The notes under the pieces were generated by a model that saw nothing but the letters and a program-made list of their open reading frames with translations, searched no databases and was not told the origin of the DNA. Shown here piece by piece: positions 1-4,606 of a stretch of DNA of 5,499 bases. Location of the stretch: positions 1 through 5,499 of the forward strand of contig CAJLYO010000124.1 in NCBI GenBank assembly GCA_905210885.1, in the 5' to 3' direction. This DNA comes from an uncultured Eubacteriales bacterium (GTDB lineage Bacteria > Bacillota > Clostridia > Monoglobales > Firm-18). Numbering within the stretch: position 1 is the stretch's first letter; every line of letters starts with the position of its first letter. The position numbers and the translations under genes were made by a program.

Positions 1-941
1 CCGCCGCAGTTTGAGCATTTTATAAGTCCGGCGAGAGGATTTGCAACAATGCCGTTATTGCTGGGCGGATTTGAACGGGCGAGGCGTATTTTTTGTGCAC
101 GGGAAAACAGGTCTTTATCAATAATCGGGCAGTGAAGCCCCTCTGCCACAATCCAGCGATCCTTGGGATTAACAAGGCATTTTTGCTTATCCTCCGGCAT
201 TTTTTTCTTTATTTTGCGGCGCTTGTTATAAATGATTTTTCCTATATATACCTCATTTGAAAGTATAAAGCCTACAGAGCTTCTGGTGAAGTTGCCGCCG
301 TTTCTCGTTTTAAGTCCCATGGCGTTAAGCTTATCGGCGATGCGTGTTGCACCGATTTTATCGTTTACGTACATGTCAAAAATCAGGCGCACGATACCGG
401 CTTCCGACTCCTCAATTTCAAGCGTAGGTTTTTTGCCCTCGTATGCCCTTTTGTAGCCAAGCGGCGGCTCGCCCACATGACAGCCGTCTGACGCCGCGCG
501 GATAAGTCCGGCATGCAAGCGCTTTGTAATTTTTTTCAGCTCCTGGCGTGCAAAAAGCATTTGCATTTCCGTTGAAAATTCGTCGATTTCGTCCGACAAA
601 TCATAGGTTTTCTGCGGTGTTATTATAAGCGTGCCGGCAGATTTAAAGCAGTCGAGAATTATGCCGCGGTCTTTTGTGTCCACCCTGCCCAGTCTGTCAA
701 TATCCATGCACACTACTCCGCCGTATTTCCCGGCATTTATATCCTGCATAAGACGAACCATCTGCGGTCTTAAAAAAAGACCGTCGCCGGAAACAACCTC
801 CTTGTAAATTTCGCTTATTTCAAGCCCTGATTTTTGGGTAAATTCCGTTAAGGTGCGCTTATGTTTGTCGAGGGTTTCCTCGGTTGTTTCGTCCTCGGGG
901 TCGCTCCTTGACTTTCTTAAATACATTGCGTTGGGTTTCAA
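1..941 (-). CDS. Large serine recombinase (resolvase/invertase family), 3' end beyond window
   Basis: Site-specific DNA recombinase of the large serine type, which cuts and rejoins DNA through a 5'-phosphoserine link, usually to integrate or excise phages and other mobile elements. 313 codons are visible. The N-terminal catalytic domain has MYLRKSRSD at residues 6-14, with R9 and S11 the likely catalytic arginine and nucleophile, and DIDRLGR at 80-86, the family's arginine-rich active-site motif. The central recombinase domain follows (GEPPLGYKRAYEG about 157-169; NGGNFTRSSVGFILSNEVYIGK about 214-235, shown here only as the typical helix-turn region). The last residues, LIKCSNCG, begin a zinc ribbon, so the rest of the zinc ribbon and any coiled-coil/C-terminal part lie left of the window. 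I chose the TTG at 941 because GGCGGTG sits at a normal distance before it; the GTG at 950 lies inside that site, and the ATG at 926 is too far away. No frameshift is seen in the visible part. Family sure; target site and element unknown. Confidence 0.93.
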   Translation of the reverse strand, partial: MKPNAMYLRKSRSDPEDETTEETLDKHKRTLTEFTQKSGLEISEIYKEVVSGDGLFLRPQMVRLMQDINAGKYGGVVCMDIDRLGRVDTKDRGIILDCFKSAGTLIITPQKTYDLSDEIDEFSTEMQMLFARQELKKITKRLHAGLIRAASDGCHVGEPPLGYKRAYEGKKPTLEIEESEAGIVRLIFDMYVNDKIGATRIADKLNAMGLKTRNGGNFTRSSVGFILSNEVYIGKIIYNKRRKIKKKMPEDKQKCLVNPKDRWIVAEGLHCPIIDKDLFSRAQKIRLARSNPPSNNGIVANPLAGLIKCSNCG

Positions 942-947
942 ATCTAA

Positions 948-958
948 CACCGCCTTTT
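948..958 (-). promoter_or_regulatory. Ribosome binding site that decides the TTG start of the recombinase
   Basis: On the minus strand the sequence reads AAAAGGCGGTG and is followed six bases later by TTG at 941. It pairs well with the 16S rRNA tail at a spacing suited to TTG. The GTG at 950 overlaps the site itself and so is unlikely to be the start. Confidence 0.55.
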
Positions 959-965
959 AGTTTAT

Positions 966-995
966 AATATGACAGTATTTTCGGTAATAGGACAA
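966..995 (-). promoter_or_regulatory. Possible weak leftward promoter of the recombinase gene
   Basis: In the AT-rich region between the divergent recombinase and small gene, the minus strand has TTGTCC (990-995), then 18 bases, then CATATT (966-971). Each hexamer matches 4 of 6 bases of the sigma-A consensus. An overlapping TATTAT (964-969) is a better -10 box but has no good partner. No convincing rightward promoter for the small gene was found; TATATT at 1009-1014 is a -10-like hexamer without a -35. Treat this as a weak candidate. Confidence 0.25.
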
Positions 996-1020
996 ATTCA
1001 AATTGTAATATATTAATATC

Positions 1021-1027
1021 GGGTGAT
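1021..1027 (+). promoter_or_regulatory. Ribosome binding site that favours the TTG start of the small gene
   Basis: GGGTGAT matches the 3' half of the extended Shine-Dalgarno sequence (AGGAGGTGAT) and is followed after four bases by TTG at 1032. The in-frame GTG at 1023 lies within this site and has only AT-rich sequence upstream. Confidence 0.5.
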
Positions 1028-1031
1028 AAAT

Positions 1032-1214
1032 TTGAAACGTATAAAATGTTATGAGGTCACAAATTTAAGTGACGGTAAAATTACTCAGGAAAAATTCATG
1101 CCGGGCGGAGGTAAGGTAACCGTTGCGGGCGCAGAGCAGCCAAAGGGGCATGATGAGGGCATAAAAAAACTGTCCGCATATCTTTTAAAATGCGGACAGC
1201 GTGTTAAAGACTGA
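1032..1214 (+). CDS. Small protein of unknown function (60 aa), divergent from the recombinase
   Basis: I do not recognise this protein. It would be 60 residues, starting MKRIKCYEV and ending CGQRVKD, with 12 Lys/Arg against 7 Asp/Glu (basic, net about +5), a glycine-rich turn at 24-27 (PGGGK) and two cysteines (C6, C54). No signal peptide or membrane segment is visible. Codon use resembles the neighbours and the start has a Shine-Dalgarno match, so it is probably translated. An alternative GTG at 1023 would add three residues. It runs divergently from the recombinase and converges on the DHHW gene, overlapping its 3' end by 11 bases. Codons 47-56 also form the terminator hairpin of that opposing operon. 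It could be a small partner of the recombinase, but nothing in the sequence proves this. A spurious reading frame is possible. Confidence 0.55.
   Translation: MKRIKCYEVTNLSDGKITQEKFMPGGGKVTVAGAEQPKGHDEGIKKLSAYLLKCGQRVKD
1161..1199 (-). terminator. Rho-independent terminator of the MBOAT-DHHW operon
   Basis: CTGTCCGCAT (1170-1179) and ATGCGGACAG (1190-1199) form a perfect 10-bp stem with a 10-base loop. Read leftward, the hairpin starts four bases after the stop codon of the DHHW gene (1204-1206) and is followed by TTTTTTTAT (complement of 1161-1169). This is the classic intrinsic terminator layout for the minus strand. No T-run follows in the rightward direction, so it should act one way. 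The whole hairpin lies inside the convergent small gene, in codons 47-56. Confidence 0.9.
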
Positions 1215-2292
1215 TTTTAATCAGATTTTCGTCTGATGCAAAGTTTGTGCAGTTATAAATATACACGATTTCATCTACGTTTTCTTTTTCCAAAAGCGCC
1301 GAAACGGAGGAGTTATAGTATCTCATATCCACAAGCACTATTTTTTTATAATGGTTTACCAGAAACGGCAGCATCGCATTTGCATACGAATCCTTAACTA
1401 TGCAGACCGAACCGCCGTTTTTTACGTTTGTTTTGATGACTGCGGCGCCATAGTTGCCGCCCATAAAAAACGCGTATTTGTCCTTGGTTTTCAGTTTTTC
1501 GTCACAGTAAAACGAAATTGGTTTTCCGTTTGCGGTTACACTGATTTCCGGGAGCGGCAATGCATTTTTGCATATGCTGTCCGGCATAATGTCCGGGAGC
1601 ATTGCTTTTGACCATGTTGTGCCGTAAAAACTGTCGGACAAAAGTTCTTCATCATATGAAACCGGCGAAAACCCCATTGTTTTGCAATATTCGATGTAGG
1701 AATAATAGCTGCCGAGAGTTGTCTGATGGTGGTCTGTTCTGTAATAGATATATTCGTTTTTATGCTTGTTTAAAATGTCATACGGTGCGGCAAACTCTGC
1801 GCCGTTTAAGCTTTCTGCGGCGGTTTTTAAAAATTGCCTTTGTATATCGGTATAGGCGTAATCCGGGAGCTTATCCTGCATAATCTCAAACGCTGTGGGA
1901 ATTAAAAACAGTGTTGATTTATATCCTTTTGACGCCATTTTTGATATGGAGGCGCAGTTTTTCTTTACCGTTTCCTCCGAAACCTTATCCGGAACTTCTA
2001 TTAAATATTTGTCGTGTGCAAAGTACACGCCGTTGTTTTCCTTTTTGCCCGAGGCGCGCTCCAATACGGCTTTTGCGCTTACAAGCGCGTCACGAAGGGG
2101 AAAACGGTCGGCGATATAGCTTTCAAACTGCTGAGATGTTTCACCGTTTAAAAGGGCGGAAAACGTAACCTTCGGCGCTTGGGCAAGAGCCCTGTTTTCA
2201 TTTTCGGAAAAATCCTTATGGGGCAGAGCCGCACCGCACACTGACGCTGCGGCAATAATTGCGCATATTATAATCAAAAACACTTTATTCAC
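1204..2292 (-). CDS. DHHW family protein, exported AlgJ/AlgX-like SGNH-type partner of the MBOAT acyltransferase
   Basis: 362-residue exported or membrane-anchored protein, likely the extracytoplasmic partner in O-acetylation of a polysaccharide. Residues 4-22 form a hydrophobic signal or anchor segment. Next comes the family's N-terminal pattern: FSENENRAL (28-36) and SYIADRFPLRD (58-68). The AlgJ/AlgX-like catalytic motifs are TDHHQ (186-190), whose D187-x-H189 corresponds to the Asp-x-His pair, and KDSYANAMLPF (300-310), with S302 the likely nucleophile, followed by VDMRYY (321-326). In this family the first motif is usually D-H-H-W; here the tryptophan is glutamine. The GTG start has AGGAGA eight bases upstream, overlapping the stop codon of the MBOAT gene, so translation is probably coupled. 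Length is normal for the family. Family assignment is firm; the acetylated substrate is not known, and acetyl transfer is inferred from AlgJ/AlgX and the neighbour. Confidence 0.92.
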   Translation of the reverse strand: MNKVFLIIICAIIAAASVCGAALPHKDFSENENRALAQAPKVTFSALLNGETSQQFESYIADRFPLRDALVSAKAVLERASGKKENNGVYFAHDKYLIEVPDKVSEETVKKNCASISKMASKGYKSTLFLIPTAFEIMQDKLPDYAYTDIQRQFLKTAAESLNGAEFAAPYDILNKHKNEYIYYRTDHHQTTLGSYYSYIEYCKTMGFSPVSYDEELLSDSFYGTTWSKAMLPDIMPDSICKNALPLPEISVTANGKPISFYCDEKLKTKDKYAFFMGGNYGAAVIKTNVKNGGSVCIVKDSYANAMLPFLVNHYKKIVLVDMRYYNSSVSALLEKENVDEIVYIYNCTNFASDENLIKISL

Positions 2293-2304
2293 GGCGTTAA
2301 TCTC

Positions 2305-3663
2305 CTAAAATCTAAAGTATAAAAACGGGTTGTATGTTGAGTCGGCAAGGTATGCCGTGCACACCAAAAGGGAAATCAATGCAAGTATCGGTTTTAGCTT
2401 GGGATATCTGCATACAAGCTTTTTCGGCAGTGGCGTGCAGCCCGCGATTGCCGCGATGAGCAGCGGAAAATATGACGAAATACTGTACATAAAAAGCCTG
2501 TCGCCGGAAAATCCGCCGAAAAACATGGAGTGCAGATAAGCAAGCAGCGCCGGAAAGCTGTCTATGGCAAAAAGCGCCCATCCGAGCATTACCGTAAGCA
2601 AGGCGTAAATTCTTTGGATAAACCTTGGCAGTTTCTTTAAAAACTTAAGTAAAAACAGCTTTTCACATATTAAAATTATCCCGTAGTATATGCCCCACAG
2701 TATAAAATTCCAGCTGGCGCCGTGCCAAAGCCCCGTGAGTGCCCACACAATTAAAATGTTTACGCAGTTTTTAAGGCGCGATACCCTGTTGCCGCCCAGC
2801 GGAATGTAAACGTAATCCCTAAACCATGTGCTGAGGCTTATATGCCATCTGCGCCAGAAATCCGTTGCGCTGACGGCGATGTAGGGGTAGTTAAAGTTTT
2901 CAAGGAAGTCAAATCCCAATATTTTTCCCAAACCTATAGCCATGTCGGAATACCCGGAAAAATCAAAGTAAATCTGCAGTGTGAATGCGGCGATTCCAAG
3001 CCACGCCGAAGGTGCGCCCAATGTTTGGGCCGTGCTTATTTTATCCCAAAGCATTCCTATATCGTTTGCAAGAAGTACCTTTTTTGCAAGACCGCACAAA
3101 AAGCGGTACGCTCCCTCGGCAGCCTTGTCAACCGATACGGTGCGCGAAGTAAGCTGTTCCCTGACGGTGCTGTAGCGGACGATAGGTCCGGCTATAAGCT
3201 GAGGAAACAGGGAAACATAAGCGGTAAAGTCTATTATGCTTTTATCCGCCGGGACATCGCCGCGGTATACGTCTATAACGTAAGACATCGCCTGAAATGT
3301 GTAGAATGATATGCCGATAGGCAGGGCGATTTTAACTGCCGGCAGTGCAACACCCGGTATCATGTTAAGACTTTCCGTTATGAAATTAAGGTATTTAAAC
3401 ACGCAAAGCACGCCGATATTTACCGCGACGGAAAGTATAAGCAGCGGTTTTTTGCCGTCGGTTTTTTCAATCAAAATACCGCAGAAAAAGTTAAAGCATA
3501 TGGAAAACAGCATTAATAGCACATAAACAGGCTCACCCCAGGCATAAAATATAAGGCTTGCAGCGGTGAGTGTGATGTTTCTGTACCTTTCCGGCGTTAA
3601 AAAATACGCAAGCAGGGTAATTGGCAAAAAATAATATAAAAATGTCAGTCCCGAAAAAACCAT
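2305..3663 (-). CDS. MBOAT family membrane O-acyltransferase (AlgI/DltB-like)
   Basis: 452-residue polytopic membrane protein of the MBOAT superfamily, which moves acyl groups from a cytoplasmic donor across the membrane for O-acylation of cell-surface polymers. The N-terminus FSGLTFLYYFLPI (3-15) is typical of AlgI-like proteins. Conserved blocks are LIAGPIVR (156-163), YFDFSGYSDMAIG (232-244), DFWRRWHISLSTWFRDYVYI (268-287) with H274, and GLWHGASWNFILWG (311-324), where H314 is the invariant MBOAT histidine. Hydrophobic segments run through the whole length, and the full family length of about 450-500 residues is present with no break. The ATG at 3663 has AAGGA about eight bases upstream. 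The next gene starts 12 bases after the stop codon, which makes a two-gene acetylation operon. AlgI-type polysaccharide acetylation fits better than DltB/teichoic acid D-alanylation, because the partner is a DHHW/AlgJ-like protein and no dltA or dltC is nearby. The substrate is unknown. Confidence 0.95.
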   Translation of the reverse strand: MVFSGLTFLYYFLPITLLAYFLTPERYRNITLTAASLIFYAWGEPVYVLLMLFSICFNFFCGILIEKTDGKKPLLILSVAVNIGVLCVFKYLNFITESLNMIPGVALPAVKIALPIGISFYTFQAMSYVIDVYRGDVPADKSIIDFTAYVSLFPQLIAGPIVRYSTVREQLTSRTVSVDKAAEGAYRFLCGLAKKVLLANDIGMLWDKISTAQTLGAPSAWLGIAAFTLQIYFDFSGYSDMAIGLGKILGFDFLENFNYPYIAVSATDFWRRWHISLSTWFRDYVYIPLGGNRVSRLKNCVNILIVWALTGLWHGASWNFILWGIYYGIILICEKLFLLKFLKKLPRFIQRIYALLTVMLGWALFAIDSFPALLAYLHSMFFGGFSGDRLFMYSISSYFPLLIAAIAGCTPLPKKLVCRYPKLKPILALISLLVCTAYLADSTYNPFLYFRF

Positions 3664-3711
3664 ATTTATTTTCCTTTTTTTCTTAAAAATCTATTGCAAT
3701 TTTTATTTTAT

Positions 3712-3739
3712 TTGATATAATTAACACAATTAGTATAAT
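3712..3739 (+). promoter_or_regulatory. Sigma-A-type promoter of the DRTGG-HATPase-hydrogenase operon
   Basis: TTGATA (3712-3717), a 16-base spacer and a perfect TATAAT (3734-3739) lie about 70 bases upstream of the DRTGG start. Transcription would begin near 3746. This is the best promoter match in the window. The -35 box sits inside an imperfect palindrome, TTGATATAATTAACACAA (3712-3729), that partly resembles a Rex operator. No equally good leftward promoter for the MBOAT gene was found in the same gap. Confidence 0.65.
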
Positions 3740-3741
3740 AC

Positions 3742-3761
3742 CACAAAATTTAAGTTTTGTG
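3742..3761. promoter_or_regulatory. 20-bp dyad at the predicted transcription start, possible operator
   Basis: CACAAAA (3742-3748) and TTTTGTG (3755-3761) are perfect inverted arms of 7 bp around a 6-base centre. The dyad begins two bases after the -10 box and covers the predicted start site of the rightward operon, a position where a repressor could block transcription. It has no T-run pattern and a weak AT-rich stem, so a terminator is unlikely. The binding protein, if any, is not known. Confidence 0.4.
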
Positions 3762-3809
3762 AATAGGCGGATTGAATTTTCCTAAAATTTTTTGAAAGGA
3801 AGAAAATGT

Positions 3810-4157
3810 ATGAAATTATCAGAGGTAAAACAAATTCTGAATGCCGCGGTTTACACCGGTGAGGACGACTCGGCTCTTGAAAAAACAGAGGTTAATATGG
3901 CGTGCGGCTGCGATCTTATGAGCGATGTGCTTGCCTTTGTTAAGGACAAGGGGCTTTTGCTTACCGGGCTTATGAATACCCAGGTTATACGAACCGCCGA
4001 AATGATGGATATAACCGCCATATGCTTTGTAAGAGGCAAGACTCCCGGTCAGGAGCTTATTGACCTTGCACGGGAATTGAATTTAGTGCTTATGGCAACG
4101 GAGCTTCCCCTTTTTGTTTCCTGCGGCAAGCTGTATTCGGGCGGACTTGTCTGCTGA
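3810..4157 (+). CDS. Stand-alone DRTGG-domain protein of a hydrogenase-associated operon
   Basis: 115-residue soluble protein that is essentially one DRTGG-like domain, the small regulatory fold also found in phosphotransacetylase and CBS-domain proteins. Matching parts are the start MKLSEVKQILNAAVYTGED (1-19), the middle segment GLLLTGLMNTQVIRTAEMMD (48-67), and ICFVRGKTPGQELIDLARE (71-89) with the LPLFVSCGKLY tail (99-109). Its molecular job is not established; in Clostridia such single-domain proteins occur beside HATPase and [FeFe]-hydrogenase-like genes, so a sensing or ligand-binding role is inferred. It has five cysteines (32, 34, 72, 105, 115), which may suit a redox setting. The ATG at 3810 is chosen because AAAGGAAG (3795-3802) lies seven bases upstream; an in-frame TTG at 3792 would place that ribosome binding site inside the gene. 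The next gene follows after 18 bases. Confidence 0.85.
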   Translation: MKLSEVKQILNAAVYTGEDDSALEKTEVNMACGCDLMSDVLAFVKDKGLLLTGLMNTQVIRTAEMMDITAICFVRGKTPGQELIDLARELNLVLMATELPLFVSCGKLYSGGLVC

Positions 4158-4160
4158 AAA

Positions 4161-4168
4161 AAGGAGGG
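4161..4168 (+). promoter_or_regulatory. Strong ribosome binding site supporting a TTG start
   Basis: AAGGAGGG, nearly a full match to the 16S rRNA tail, lies seven bases before the TTG at 4176. No ATG or GTG in frame lies near, so this site fixes the non-standard start of the ATP-binding protein. Confidence 0.8.
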
Positions 4169-4175
4169 ATTTTGA

Positions 4176-4589
4176 TTGACTCTTCATTATGAAATTAACG
4201 GCGATGACTTTTCAGCTGCCGGCGAGGCTTCAAGTGCGGTAAAAAAAGTTCTTGCACAGCTTTCGGTAAATCCGGCTGTTATACGGCGTGTAGCCATTGC
4301 CATGTATGAGGCAGAAATTAACACGGTAATCCACGGCAACGGCGGCTGTGCCGATGTGGAAATTTCTCCGAAAAAGATAGTGGTTGTTTTTAAGGACAAC
4401 GGCCCCGGTATTCCCGATATAGACCTTGCGATGAAGGAGGGCTATTCCACGGCGACCACCGAAATACGCGAAATGGGATTCGGCGCAGGCATGGGACTTC
4501 CCAATATGAAAAAATATACAGATGAGCTTAATATTCAATCAACAGTCGGCAAGGGAACGACGGTTACAATGACTGTTAACATTAATTAA
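4176..4589 (+). CDS. RsbW/SpoIIAB-like ATP-binding protein (HATPase, anti-sigma/serine kinase type)
   Basis: 137-residue GHKL-fold ATPase of the RsbW/SpoIIAB type. Such proteins bind ATP and act as anti-sigma factors or serine kinases on small partner proteins. The N-box is YEAEINTVIHG (44-54), with E45 the likely catalytic base and N49 the magnesium ligand. The G1 box is DNGPGIPD (74-81), and the ATP lid/G2 box is GFGAGMGLPNMKK (101-113). GKGTTVTMTV (125-134) closes the fold. There is no phosphoacceptor histidine domain and no membrane segment, so this is not a complete sensor kinase. The length fits the single-domain family. It is the middle gene of a tight operon (18 bases after the DRTGG gene, 17 before the hydrogenase-like gene). 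This suggests that it passes on a redox or hydrogen signal by phosphorylation or partner binding. No sigma factor or anti-sigma antagonist is visible in the window, so its target is unknown. Confidence 0.9.
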   Translation: MTLHYEINGDDFSAAGEASSAVKKVLAQLSVNPAVIRRVAIAMYEAEINTVIHGNGGCADVEISPKKIVVVFKDNGPGIPDIDLAMKEGYSTATTEIREMGFGAGMGLPNMKKYTDELNIQSTVGKGTTVTMTVNIN

Positions 4590-4606
4590 TAAAGGTGACG
4601 GTTATT

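Noticed and set aside
232..456. Open frame of 74 codons on the plus strand
   Set aside because: It lies wholly inside the recombinase gene on the opposite strand, has no ribosome binding site and resembles no family.
1023..1031. GTG start for the small protein
   Set aside because: The GTG is part of the GGGTGAT ribosome binding site, and no other site lies upstream; TTG at 1032 fits better, although GTG cannot be fully excluded.
1351..2168. Several plus-strand frames of 74-93 codons
   Set aside because: All are shadows of the DHHW gene, whose minus-strand frame carries clear family motifs throughout.
2312..2581. Minus-strand frame of 89 codons overlapping the end of the MBOAT gene
   Set aside because: It is a second frame on the same strand within the intact MBOAT gene; the MBOAT frame continues without a break to its normal C-terminus, so there is no frameshift.
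2842..3309. Open frame of 155 codons on the plus strand
   Set aside because: It is antisense to the highly conserved core of the MBOAT gene; its length is a by-product of that gene's codon bias, and the translation is cysteine/arginine-rich nonsense.
3742..3761. Dyad read as a terminator
   Set aside because: The stem is AT-rich and only 7 bp, no gene ends next to it on either strand, and it lies between divergent genes immediately downstream of a -10 box.
3792..3809. Upstream TTG start for the DRTGG protein
   Set aside because: It would place the good AAAGGAAG ribosome binding site inside the gene and add six residues before the conserved MKLSEVKQ start.
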